A DNA stretch of 64,000 nucleotides, from positions 1,707,260 through 1,771,259 of the forward strand of contig MNCI01008572.1 in NCBI GenBank assembly GCA_015680685.1. The letters are read 5' to 3'. Source of the stretch: Gnetum montanum (lineage: Eukaryota; Streptophyta; Gnetopsida; Gnetales; Gnetaceae). The notes below the pieces were generated by a model that worked only from the letters and a program-made list of their open reading frames with translations, searched no databases and was not told the DNA's origin. Shown here in pieces: positions 35,548 through 46,775 of the stretch. The stretch's first letter is position 1. Each line of letters begins with the position of its first letter. The position numbers and the translations under genes are program-made.

Positions 35548-36640
35548 TTTTTGGTTGTTTCATGCACTATCTATGACCTAATGAAAAGTATTTGAATTAT
35601 TGGAATGAACCTTAGAGTCATATCTTATTTTACCACTACTACAACAAATTGTTAGAATTACACTATGATTTTTATTTTGCTTATTTAAAATGTCTTCTTC
35701 TTGTAGGAGCAATTCTCCATCCAAGTCTAATAAAGCTTATCAGCCAATGCCTCAACAATATCAAATTATTTATACTCATCCCGATTAGTATGTATCAAAC
35801 TTCAGCTTCATCCTAAACCAGGATGAATAGCTATGATGGCATGACATGGAAGACAATATTGTGCTACCACCTGATCAAGCTATTCCTACAATGCTCTACC
35901 AAATGCTTATTTGATGTGGTCTCTAGGATTGCCATGTGGAGTATATTGTGGAAGATACTAATGCTACAGATTATAATCCCACTAAAGCACAACGCCTGCA
36001 AGACTGGCAACTAGAATAGTGTTATAAATTTTCCAAGGAAAAGGGACTTAACAATTCTCCATTCTTGTTGTACCAACAAGCTAGTGGAGAACCTTTCTCA
36101 GGAAATCTTGTATTCAATGAAGCTCCTCTCTTTGAATTCAGTGATGAAGGTCAAAACTAGAACTTGCAATCCACAATTTGCAATCTTGGTTCTGGTAACA
36201 AGGGATCCAATGACAGAGAAGGATTTGAAGGGGCAAGTCAAGGTAAGGATGTAGATGAAAAGCAAGATCAAGATTATGGTTGTGATCGCAAAGAGGTGGT
36301 AGTAAGCATCATGATGGTGATGGTTTTCCTTCCTCTTCCCCATTGTTATCTTCTTCTTCCTCTAGCTTCAATCATGACTACAGAAGGTAAGACCATGATT
36401 GAGATGACTAAAATGAATGAAATGATCAAGGGAACCATTGAGAAAGACAAGATCAAGGACATAGATGTTCAAGAGAGGCACATTGCCATGAACAAAGGGG
36501 TAGTAGAGGGCATTGTACGTAGCATGATCAAGGCCTTAATGAGCCTCTATTTGCTACCCAAAGTATGCTTAACATCACAGAGGTAGTAATAATTCCAATG
36601 AGAGATGTGAAGGATAGCCGAATCAAATAGTTAGACATGA
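35548..36640 (+). pseudogene. A1 leader and gag N-terminal part
   Basis: No domain is clear. From about 35690 short frames with sense-like composition occur, and 36164-36586 is open but switches frame against the gag core downstream. It probably corresponds to the leader and the acidic or basic N-terminal part of gag. The gag start codon cannot be fixed. Confidence 0.5.
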
Positions 36641-36672
36641 ACAACATTCTTCAATTTTAATGGGGATATAAC

Positions 36673-37502
36673 TCTGATCCAAAAAACCATCTTCAAGTTT
36701 TCCAAGATGCATGTGCCTTGTAGAACATAGAGAATAAGTTGTAGAAACTGAAGTTGTTCCCCAGGACACTCATCAAAGAAGCAAAAAATTGGTACTAGTC
36801 CTTAGAGCTAGAATTTATCAAATGGCAGAGTATCATGTTTGAATTTTTCAATGATAAAAGTGTACTCCAAGGTGTTCAACTTAAGGAAGAAAATTCAACG
36901 ATGGAAGCAAAAAACACATGAACCCTTGGATGCTACCATTGGTTCATACTACACCTTAATGCACAAATGTTTGGGCCATGGTTATTCTCACTTTGATCAA
37001 ATTCACCACATCATAGATGGGATTCAATCCAAGATGAGGAGAACCCCTACTATCTATGCCCAACGAAAACTATTAGAACTAAGTGCTCATCAGATACAAT
37101 AATTAATCAAGTAGGTAGCTAAAGAGGAGGATGAACTAAGAAAAAGAGAAAGTATAGAAGAGTGCAACCATAATCCTTCCATTCACAAGAGGGAGGTTCG
37201 ATTCTATGACAGTGAGGACAAGTATTTATTCGATGAGGGGCTAAATAATAAAACCTTCCCACTTCAAAAATTCTAATCTAAAATTATGGCTAAGTTCGAT
37301 CAATTGTGGAACTCAATGGATAACGGATTCCAAGTTGTTCTAAAAATTGTTGAGTCTAAAGAACGAGGTAGTGATCATGAGCATAAGAGGCACAAGGATG
37401 CTAAACATCCATATCACAAAGGAAAGGGCAAGATTGCTGAAATAGAAGAGACTGTAGATAGTGAATCAAATAATGATCATGGGTGTGATGCCTATTAGTA
37501 TA
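36673..37502 (+). pseudogene. A1 gag core relic
   Basis: Starting at 36673, SDPKNHLQVFQDACAL, then LKLFPRTLIKEAKNWY, then FIKWQSIMFEFFNDKS match the retrotransposon gag fold ('D...h...F...C......v...LFP..L...A..W...L......W'). Three TAG stops fall where Q or W is expected. A frameshift near 36860 leads to VFNLRKKIQRWKQKTHEPLD (36839-37102 frame). The same protein is encoded on the minus strand of A2 (53015-53248), which shows that the two elements are relatives. The frame is then separated from its C-terminal part by the nested solo LTR. Product in life: capsid protein of the element's particle. Confidence 0.8.
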
Positions 37503-37507
37503 AACTG

Positions 37508-38788
37508 TACTGTCCTAAATTGTCGGTGTAAGGCTAGAAGGGAAACAAACACCGAGAGATCGTCGGGCAGCCACAGCTAAACCTGCCTTCACCTGAGGGC
37601 AAGCTGGAAAAGTAAATGAAGGTAGAGTGCCTTGGATGGTTTGCATGCAAATCAACCAAGGACTTCCCCAAGCGTAAGCTATGGCTAGCGCTGGGGTTAT
37701 CGTAAATGAGATGTAAATGGAATGTAAACAACGATACAAAATGTAAATAAAGTGTACTAAGTTATGAATAAAGCATAAAAAAAGTTNTGAATCTCTTCAA
37801 TCTTTGCCTCTTCCTCTTCCTTCTCTCTTGCTGCTTTTGCTTTGCTTCTCTTGCCTCCTCTAGTTTGTGTGAATTGATAGGGTATTTATAAGGTTGGGAT
37901 AGGGTTTTCTTTGACCAAGTTCAATGTATTTTACAATTTGTGGGTCATTCAAGCCCATACAAAAATACAAATTAGAAATACAAGCCCTCAAGCGATAAAA
38001 AATTTTAAAAATTTAAAAAGATTAGCTCCAACTCTGGCCCGCTTGGAAAAATTTTATATATATATATTGCTGAATATTTGGCCTAATTTTGCATGGGCTT
38101 CCATGTCCCCTTACCATTTTATAGATTTTTTGAAAAAGAAAATCAAGAAGGATTAACACCGCCTCGCTTGTCTAGCATCCAGCGTGACTTGCAGTGTGAC
38201 CTACAGTGTGACCTCCAAAACTTGCAATTTTGGGTTGAAATCTGGAATTTCTAAAGGCTGGGACCCATAGTTATCAATAGTGGACCTTGAGGATGACTTA
38301 CACCCTTAAAATCAAGTCATTTTGGCTCAGTTTTGGGGCTCTAAAAATTGGTGATGCTAATCCTTACGATGTGCAGTGTCTGAAAAAGTAACCCCAACGT
38401 CACCAAGTCAAAATGGCATATTTGAGGCCCAAATCTTGATTTTCTGGAGGCTAGGAGCTACTGGGGACCTTGGTGAAGATCATGGGGGTCCTTGTGCTTG
38501 ATTTCGGTCTATTTGAACTCAATTTCGGGGCTCCAAAAGTTGGTGACGCTGATCCTTACGCTGTGCAGCGTCTAAAAAAGTAACCAAAGTGTACTTAGCC
38601 AAAACCAAACATTTTGAACCTGAAACTTTTGATTCTGGATGCCAGAAGTTGGTGCATTTGCCTATGGGCCTCGGGGGGACCTTGCCTATTGAATCATGGA
38701 CCATCAAGGGCTATTTCAGAGGCCTCCAGTAGAATGACTTAGCTTGATTCTTTTCTGAAAGTGTTAGGCCAAAATTAGTGGTGTTTCA
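37508..38788 (-). mobile_element. Nested solo LTR related to T1/T3
   Basis: On the minus strand it opens TGAAACACCACTAATTTTGG, close to the T1 LTR start, and ends CAGTACA. It is flanked by a perfect TAAAC target duplication (37503-37507 and 38789-38793), inside A1 gag. No internal region is present, so it is a solo LTR left by LTR-LTR recombination. It contains an internal repeat: 38332-38396 and 38522-38590 are alike, about 190 bp apart (GGGGCTC.AAAA.TTGGTGA and then GTGCAG.GTCT). A single N lies at 37787. It must be younger than A1. Confidence 0.87.
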
Positions 38789-38793
38789 TAAAC

Positions 38794-39300
38794 ATCTTAA
38801 GGGATGTTGCCCTATTGTGTCACATCTACAGGAGTCTGGGATGTGTGCTTTACATCCATGACTTACACAAAGGCAAACATCTAAAAGATTATCTTATCCT
38901 CAAGGAAATTTTAGGAAATTCCATCAACAATAGTAATATTATCTAAGTGGAGCTCCACCACAACCTTATGAAAAGTATTAGCAATGGCAGCAATCATAAT
39001 CATGAATGCTAGCACCACCAATGCAGCAATAACCTTACCGACAAATTGATCCATATGGTTACTACATTTAGCAACCTATGTCTCCACATAACTCTTCTAG
39101 TAACATCTCTACTTTCTAGCCTCACTATCACCCTTTATATTATTACCAAACATATTCTCCACATGAAAGAAGGGATACCACCTCTTACACTTATCCTCAT
39201 TTTCTCCCTGCACATACTCCACCTATGTAGGGTGAACTCCCAGCTCAACCACAACAACATAACACTACGAGGGCTATTAACCTACAACTGATTCATCAAG
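38794..39300 (+). pseudogene. A1 gag C-terminal Q/P/Y-rich region
   Basis: After the nested solo LTR the frame resumes with Q/P/Y-rich sequence (APPQPY, PMSPHN, PAHTPPM; CAA/CAG often turned into stops). A2 has the equivalent on its minus strand around 51830-52560. There is no clear CCHC knuckle. Confidence 0.6.
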
Positions 39301-39955
39301 TGGATCAGTTGAATACTCAATTAAAGAAAAGACCTTTCTTTCAACCCCCTAGTCCACCTAAGCCCTCTCATGCACCTATAGTTGATAACACTACTCTTAC
39401 CTCTCCCTCCTTTGTAGCAAATTCCTTTGTCCCTTCTTCAAACCAATATTTGCTTAGGATCTATATTGTAATGCTCACTCACACTATATCTAATTTGATC
39501 CATGCTAGAAACTTTCCTAGAAAATTAGTCGATTCTAGAAGTCCTCTAATTTATTTGCAAATTGTTGGGAATAAATCGTGCAAGGCTCTTCTCAATTTAA
39601 GTTCTGGTATTAAGTTAATTTCTTATGATATGTACACTACCTAGAACCTACCTCCTCTTAAGAAGAGCAACATAAGGTTAGTAGTCCATGATTGTTTTAT
39701 TGGGACTAGTAGAAGACACTATGACCACTATCTATGGTTGGTCTTATCCTACCAATTTTCTAGTAATCAAAGTGGAGAACTATAAAGGGGATCTTCAAAT
39801 CATCATGGGAAGGGCATGGATAAGCATCGCTAATGCCAAAATGAACATCAAAGATCTTTCCCTAGAGATATCTAAACAAAATGCATTTGGAAAGATTGAG
39901 AAGAAGAAAGTTTCATGCATTGTGTATAGCGATATAGGGTGCATTTATGTGTAGA
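39300..39955 (+). pseudogene. A1 protease relic
   Basis: KALLNLSSGIKLISYDMYT (about 39578-39640) is the retropepsin active-site region, with N replacing the catalytic Asp (NLSSG for D-x-G-S/A-type). After a stop and a frameshift, FLVIKVENYKGDLQIIMGRA (about 39750-39810) gives the C-terminal 'ILGRPFL' block, here IMGRAWI. In life it would cleave the element's Gag-Pol polyprotein. The order Gag-Pro-RT-RH-IN is that of Ty3/Gypsy. Confidence 0.72.
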
Positions 39956-40445
39956 AAATTTGGGTCATAAAGTAAGCATCTATCTCTACATGCAAACAGT
40001 GTGCACCAAAATTAGAAATTCAAAGGTATTTTTATGTAGCTACCACAAAATAGGAGGGTACCTAGTGGCTAACTATTGATTTAGAAAGTAGCATACTTTG
40101 CATGAAACCAACTAAGAGCTTGACATGTGCATATGTCATGAGCATGGATGAACTCAAGCAAGTTCATCACCAACTATCTAATTAATCAAATTATGATACC
40201 TACTAGAGAGAGTTGGAAATTCTTGAAAAATTTAAATAAGAGTCCCTTGAAATAAAAATGCTACTGGCAGAAATGAAATATGTGTCTTTGAAACATGGGA
40301 AGTCAATTATAAATAATGAAAATATTACTCCATAGCAGAAAAAGATGCTGTTGATGGTAGTTGAAAGATGCTTAGCAGCTTTTGCTTGGTCATATCCTAA
40401 AATCACAAGGATTGATCTTAGATATGCTAGCATCACATCTACACC

Positions 40446-41725
40446 AACCTAGCCATGAAGCCAAAAAGATAGTCATAGAGGCAATTGAATCTTAAGTTGA
40501 AGTAGATTATTAAGAATGAAATCGAGCAACTCCTCAAGGTGGGATTCATTTATCTTATTGCTAATAGTGAGTGGGTTAGCCCACTTGTAATTGTGCTAAA
40601 GAAAGGTGTAAAGTGGTAGGTCTACATCAATTTCAAGCTGTTGAATATGGCAACATTTAAGAACCATTTTCCATTGCCATTTGTTAACTAGGTACTCAAC
40701 ACCATATCTAGGCATTGCTACTATAGCTTTCTAGATGGTTATAGTGGCTATAACCAAATTCAAATTGCACTAAAAGACCATGCAAAGATAACATTCATGA
40801 GTCTCTAGGGAACATTTGGATATCACAAAATGCCATTTGGTCTATGCAATTCTCTTGCCACATTCCACCATCTAGTCCTAAGCATTCTTCAATAGAAAAT
40901 TAGTAGTGGTGTGGAAGTATTCATGGATAACTTTTCAACTTATGAAGCTACATTTGAGCAAGCCCTAGACCACCTTGAGTAAGTGCTGAAATGATGTGTC
41001 AAAACTAAGTTATGGATTAATTGGTAGAAAAGTCACCTAATGATCTAGGAGGGCATTATATTGGGGCACAGGATATCACAAGCAGGAATTGAGGTGGACA
41101 TAGAAAAAATAAAGATCATCCAAGGAATAACCTACCAAACAAAAACTGTTAAAGATTTTTAGTCATTCCTTGGACATATTGGCCACTACCGACAATTCAT
41201 AGAGAATTTCTCTAAGATCACAAAATCATTGGCCAAGCTAATAAAGAAATATGCTCCCTTTGTCTAGACCGTGGAATGTGAAAAAGAATTCCAACAATTG
41301 AAAGAGAAACTTGTATAAACTCCAATTCTACAAGAACCTGACTAGTCTAGACCATTTCATATCATGACAGATACATCAAATTATGCCTTGGGAGCTATGC
41401 TGATGCATATAGATGATAAGAAACATCCATACTACATCCACTACGCTAGCTAAAGCATTGTGGGTTCATAACTAAACTACACCATTACAAAAAAAAATGA
41501 ATTGATGGTGGTGGTGTTTTCTCTAGAAAATTTTAGGAATTATGCACTTCGATACAAGATGTTTATGCACACAAACCACTGTGTCATCCAATTCCTAATG
41601 AACAAGCGAACAGTGAACCCTTGTGTTATATAGTGGCTAGTGATCTTGCAGGAATTCAATCTTATGATGGTAGATCGAAAGAGCACTGAGAATGTGATCG
41701 TTGATCACTTATCTTGGTTGTGATG
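40446..41725 (+). pseudogene. A1 reverse transcriptase-RNase H relic
   Basis: One single frame of about 1.28 kb with 18 internal stops (13 TAG, 4 TAA, 1 TGA) and no frameshift. Landmarks: EIEQLLKVGFI, SEWVSPLVIVLKK, FLDGYSGYNQI (catalytic Asp kept), GTFGYHKMPFGLCN, and VFMDNFST in place of the Y/F-x-D-D box (second Asp now Asn). Then ILGHRIS, FLGHIGHYRQFIENFS, and RNase H with MTDTSNYALGAML and KNELMVVVFSLENFRNY. The VFMDDFS-type box and LLQEFNLMMVD before the end fit the Athila/Tat branch. Stops sit mostly where relatives have Q or W. Inactive. Confidence 0.88.
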
Positions 41726-41933
41726 GAACCATAAAGAGGAAAAAGCTCTATTATCTAATATGTTCCCTACGCTATAACTAAAAAAATTCCAAATGAGTCA
41801 AAATGGTATGATGGCATTCTCACCTATCTTCACTTAGGAGATGTCACAGGGGTTGGACTACTAAAAGAAATAGTAGTTTCTTCACTAAGTAAAGTACTTC
41901 ATAAAGATCCATAGACATCTCTGCAAGGTCTAC

Positions 41934-43022
41934 ATCGATGGCATGATTCGTTGGTGTGTCCCTAATGCTAATCAACTACACATTCTCTAAGATGCTCATG
42001 AAGATCCTTTTGAAGGACATTATGTTGGGAGATGCATGGCCATTAGAATCTTGATGGCAGGGTATTACTGGCCAACACTCTTTAGGGACATTCATCATTA
42101 TGTCTACTCTTGTGAATGATGCCAACAAGATGATGGAATGACTACTTGAATGGAGGGATCTTAACAATGGATTTAATCACTAGAATCCTTTGACATCTAG
42201 GGCATTGATTTCATGGGTCCCATCATGCCCATGTCAAATGAAAATGTGTACATCATAGTTTTTGTTGACTATTGTATGAAATGGGAATAATTAGTAGTTG
42301 TCATGGACTATAAATCCTTTACTACCATTTAGTTTGTATAACAAAATGTTGTAAATAGGTTTGGTGTGCTATGTGCATCAATTTCTAATAATGGAACTTA
42401 CTTTATAGGCACTACTTTTCTAAAACCTATGCAATGATTAGGGGTTAAACATAAATTCATAACATTTTACCATCCCTAAGCTAATGGTCAAGCTATGGTT
42501 ACTAATAGGGAAATCACAAGGATACTAACAAGAACTATTAGCAAGTATATAAAAGACTAAAGCACAAAACTCAATGGTGCCCTTTAGACCTACCGCTCAA
42601 CACAGAAACTTCCTATAGGCTACTCTTCCTATGAACTTGTGTATTGGAAATTACCAATATTTCCTATTCAATCCAACCATTGTACACTTTAACTACTTAT
42701 AACCTTGACCTTGACTTGATTCTAGCCCAAAAATAAATACTAATGAATCTCAACCTACTAGACAAAAATCAATTAGTAGCCTTATCATCTAATGAGTTGC
42801 ATAAGGACTATAACAAAAAGTGTCATGACCTAAAAATTAGAAAAGTCAAATTTTAACTAGGAGACAAGGTTTTCTACTAGAACCCCACACACATACCTCA
42901 ACAAGCTAAATTTTAAACATTGTGAAAAGGACCTTACATCATTTACGAGACTTCTTCTTCTAGGGTCATGATGATCTACAAACCTAAGAGCCTGAACAAG
43001 AAACAACTACTTAAGATTTAAC
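41934..43022 (+). pseudogene. A1 integrase relic
   Basis: The zinc-binding N-terminal part (H in DAHEDPFEGHYVG, then YYWPTLFRDIHHYVYSCE with C..C) is followed by the catalytic core: FDI*GIDFMGP (first Asp present), SNNGTYF (second Asp turned to Asn) and ANGQAMVTN (Glu turned to Met). The C-terminal part runs to RVMMIYKPKSLNKKQLL. The frame is continuous apart from many stops, as in RT. In life it would insert the element cDNA and make the 5-bp target duplication. Two of three catalytic residues are lost. Confidence 0.82.
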
Positions 43023-44854
43023 AAATCAAACCTTTCCATGAGCATATTCCAACTAATGCAACAAGCACCTCATCAGATGGACAACCACGCTCCATATTTT
43101 AGATCTCCTCCTTTCAACTTAGTCATGGGGGAGATGGCCACTCATGCTAACCATATAAGTGGCTCCTTAATCTTTTACATTTGTTGTTTTAAACATTTTT
43201 TGTTTTACAACTTTTTATTTTACACATTCTTTATTTTACATATTTTTGTTTTCATATCATTAATCTTTTTTAATTTTTTTTTTACACCATCATTAGTACA
43301 TTTGTTATTTTTTGAATATTATACACTTTCTTTTATATTTTCTTTTGTTTTATTTGGTGTGATTTTCTAACTTTTTATTAATAAGTGCCAAGTACATTGG
43401 TAATGCATTACTTGATGGTGGTATGTACTATTTTTGCTATTTGATTGTTGGCCTTTGGTTTCTAGATTTGAATTTCATTACAAATAATTAGGACATGGTT
43501 TCTTTTTCATGCAACAGGAAGAGATTCCATATCATCCACACATCCACAAACTCTATAGTTTTCCTTGTTTTGAAAACATGTAGTCCCTTTTTCATTAATA
43601 AAACTTTAATAAATCTGTGACTTTGGTAGTTTCCAAAATTTGAAAGGATTTAAAAGTTTGAACATGTTGTGGCTTCAAGAGGATTTGATATTCTTTACAT
43701 TTTTTTGTTTTCCTAGATGCATGTGCATTTTCATGGACTTCTTACTATTCTGCATCATCCAATAAAAGGAAGTTGAATAAGTCTTTGCATCATGTGATTT
43801 TCATTAAAAAAAATGATGATGAGGATTCAAAGAACACCCATTAGAGAAAATAACTACATGTTTCTTTGCATGGTGTGGTTCCCATTTCAAAGAAAAAAGG
43901 AATGTAAATTCAAAGCATAACCTTTAGATAGAATAAATGAGCTACAAGCATTAGTTATGGGACTCATCTCCTCTAACTAAGGCCCTTTCTCACTTCCTAC
44001 TTCTTCTCTAATTTGAAATGGTGGTTATTCTGTGGGAGCACTCTTGTATCTCAGGGGATGGATTGGTCTTAGAATGTTAATGAGAAGTCATTGAAAGTGG
44101 TTGGTTTTGGTCTAGACTAAGGATGGATCTTATCAAGTCATTTAACCATAAAATCCACAAGGGACTTCATGTGACTGTAATTAGGAACTCCATTCTACTC
44201 TCTCTCTCTCTGATCCATTTATGCTTTCCATATTCCACCTCACTACTAGTTTCATATTTTGGTTCAATGTCCTAATTTGATGTGTCAAAATTCTTAGTTA
44301 GTGAATTTTGGATTTTTGTACTTAATCTATAATCCTTAATCATCTATAAAGCCCATGGAATCTTTGGTTTGAAGTTATGCAAGGGCATAAAAGACCTATT
44401 CCTGCTTTGGGAAGGACCCACTTGCATATCTTTTGGTTGGGTTAGTTAAGTTCTTTACCCTTAGACACTCTTACATTTAAATTCTTTTTGTTTACCCTAT
44501 CAATGACATCCAATTATGCACATCTTCATAATATTCTTCAATGAACTTTCTTTTCTATTATTGTGAATCTTACACCCTCTTCAAATATTTTCTTGTATCA
44601 AAAGTTTTCAATTTAATGAATAACTTATTTATTTATTTTACCCTATTTTTCTAGATTTGATGTCAGTTATCTAACATTAAGGCATATATCCTAGCCTATA
44701 AATATAGTGTTTGGGCTCCAACTTTTGCATATTTTTCAAGTTAGTTTTCTAGTCAAAGTAGGGAAGCTCATGCTATTTATTTTTCTCAGAGTTAGAATAT
44801 TTTCTAAGTGTCCATAGAAGTAGTCTAATTTTGTATAGTTCTTTGTTCAAGCAC
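43023..44854 (+). other. A1 3' untranslated tail
   Basis: About 1.8 kb between integrase and 3' LTR without a recognised domain. It is very T-rich at 43170-43370. A purine run, ATGGGGGAGATGG (43126-43138), is the only polypurine-tract-like sequence, but it lies 1.7 kb from the LTR. A CT microsatellite is at about 44200-44212. Athila elements often carry an env-like ORF here, and none can be read. Confidence 0.6.
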
Positions 44855-45438
44855 TGATGTACCTCAGTGCAGCAATGTGATAGCAATAAAATGAACTCTT
44901 TTGACAATCCTTGCAACATTGAGAATAGATTGATATTTTCTTTAATGTACTTTACTTTCATGCTTTTTACTTTAATGTATTTAACTTAAGCAATTTATTT
45001 CTAGTATTTAATGAACACGAGCATGACCACTTTGAGCATACATATAGTACCTGGTAACCCAACAACACTTAACATTTGGTAGCCTAGTAGTGCTAGATGT
45101 GTTTAGGATGTGTTTCAGAAAGTGAGACGATTACTTATGTTAGTCTAGATAGGCAATAATGAATTAGATTTTAAATTACTCTACTCTTCATTATTTTTGT
45201 AGGTGATCAAATCTATAAAGTATAAAATAAGAAAAATCATATACCTCAATTACACTTAAATCATACCCTTGAGACTCACAAGTGTAGTTGGGAAGACAAT
45301 GAACATTCACAATGGCCATTTTACTTCCTAGAAGAGCTAGTATACTAGATAACTATAGGTCCATGGAACTCGACTAGATCACACATACCACCTTATTAAT
45401 TTGTATGGTTGGACATAGGGATACCTCGCCAGTCATCA
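44855..45438 (+). repeat. A1 3' LTR
   Basis: Begins TGATGTACCTCAG and ends GTCATCA, giving terminal inverted TGATG/CATCA. It matches 34944-35527. The U5 end (TACCTCGCC.GTCATCA) is nearly the same as that of the A2 LTRs, more evidence that A1 and A2 are one lineage. Confidence 0.88.
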
Positions 45439-45925
45439 TATGGTATCTTTGAAGAACCTTTTTCTTGTATCTTGAAGAACCATTTTATGGTAATTCAAAT
45501 AACTATTTTTCTAGTATCTCAATGAATCTTTTTCTCTTATTTTGAATAACATTTTTCTAATATAGCAAAGGACTATTTTTAGGTATCTCAAAGAAATAGT
45601 TTCTAGTATCTTTTTCTATCTTTTTCTTGTATCTTACAGAACATTTTGCTAGATTCTCAAAGAATCATTTTTGTACTACCTTGAAGAATCATTATCTCGT
45701 ATCTTGTAGAAATTTTCTCTACTATCTCAAAGATACCTTTTTCTGATATCTAGAAAAACCATTTCCTCCTTTTGTAAGTCTTTTGAAGAAAATTTTTTTA
45801 GTATCATGAAGCACCATTGTTTGGTATCTCAAAGGATCATTTTTTCAAATCTCAATGTATATTTTTTTGGTATATCGAGAAACCTATGTCTAGTATTTTG
45901 CAAAATTATTTTCTAGTATCTTGAA
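45439..45925. repeat. 24-bp AT-rich satellite, block 4
   Basis: A short satellite stretch between A1 and A2. It includes the irregular marker near 45600-45660 (CTATCTTTTTCTTG and then GCTAGATTCTCAAAG) that also occurs in blocks 2, 3 and 5. Confidence 0.9.
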
Positions 45926-46761
45926 TGATGAGTGGTGAGGTACCCCTACACTCAACCATACAAATATGAGCGCTTCATGCACAATTCGGTCAAACTCTGC
46001 AGATGGACTAGTTTTAGTATCTAGACAGTTACTCATAGATCACAGTTCGCTGTCTTCCCACCTGGACTAGTATTAGCTTTGTCACGTATGGTTTAGTCCA
46101 TAGTGAGGTGTATGATGTGTTCCTACACTAATGCTACTCTTGGGTATGATGGGAAATAATATCAACTAACCTAGGAGAGAGAGGGTGAGAGAGAATCTAA
46201 ACTAGCCTAAGTGTGATGAGCATTCGTTCCTTAATCATCCTTACACATCTTGGACCTCATGCACAACTACCACTAGGATTACCAAGTGCATGGCCTAGGT
46301 ATACTACTGGGTTACCAAGTAGTCACACTTAAATGCTCATGATTAAGTCATACTCATTCCACGTTACTAGGAGATAAGAGTGGAGAGATATTAACTAAAA
46401 AAGTAATAAATAACAATAACAATTAAATAATTAAGCTAAGTGGATGTTGCAATGATGAAGTAATCTCGATCTTTATTGCTGGTCATGTGCATGTCCAAGT
46501 ATGTCACACTTGAATAAGGATGTTGTACAATTACAATCATACACTACAAGCATGCACTCGGAGAAAGGATTGAGAGGAAAAACTAACAAAAAGTCCCTAC
46601 CTTAATACTAAAACTCTTCCTCTAACCAAATCCACCTACCTCTTATTTATAGATGAGGAGATAGACTGCGATATTGCGTATTTGATATCGTGTCTAGGCT
46701 GCGATATCGCATACACGATATCATGGATGCAATATCACAGCTAACAATTCATGACTCATCA
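45926..46761 (-). repeat. A2 3' LTR
   Basis: On the minus strand it runs from TGATGAGTCATG (next to the PPT) to CACTCATCA at the satellite edge. It has a cluster of GATATC words (about 46666-46740), then TATAAATA at 46651-46644. Confidence 0.87.
46644..46740 (-). promoter_or_regulatory. A2 LTR promoter core: GATATC cluster and TATA box
   Basis: Reading the minus strand, several GCGATATCGC-like palindromes lie upstream of a TATAAATA box (46651-46644). The same arrangement is in the other two LTRs (TATA at 54588-54581 minus and 54877-54884 plus). Position in U3 and order fit a Pol II core promoter. Confidence 0.6.
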
Positions 46762-46775
46762 TACCCCCGCGACTG
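46762..46775 (-). promoter_or_regulatory. A2 polypurine tract
   Basis: On the minus strand GTCGCGGGGGTA stands directly before the LTR start TGATGAGTC. It is short but correctly placed for plus-strand priming. Confidence 0.6.

Larger units (their letters stand above)
34944..45438 (+). mobile_element. A1: full-length Athila-like Ty3/Gypsy element
   Basis: Two LTRs of about 580 bp, a tRNA-Asp-type PBS, gag, protease, RT, RNase H and integrase in Ty3/Gypsy order, all on the plus strand. The flanks read TATGT (34939-34943) and TATGG (45439-45443), four of five bases matching, as expected for an old target duplication. The two satellite pieces join in phase when the element is removed. About 1.3 kb of its length is a nested solo LTR. 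LTR sequences differ at many transitions and every ORF is broken, so the copy is old and inactive. Confidence 0.88.

Noticed and set aside
36164-36586. 140-codon plus-strand frame as a separate gene
   Set aside because: It lies in the gag N-terminal region of A1 and is best seen as a piece of the broken gag or leader. No independent start context or domain is visible.
40446-41725. Alternative genetic code with TAG/TAA read as glutamine
   Set aside because: Several stops stand where W or R is expected, not Q. Other elements in the window have frameshifts, and catalytic residues are also mutated. Methylation-driven decay explains all of it.
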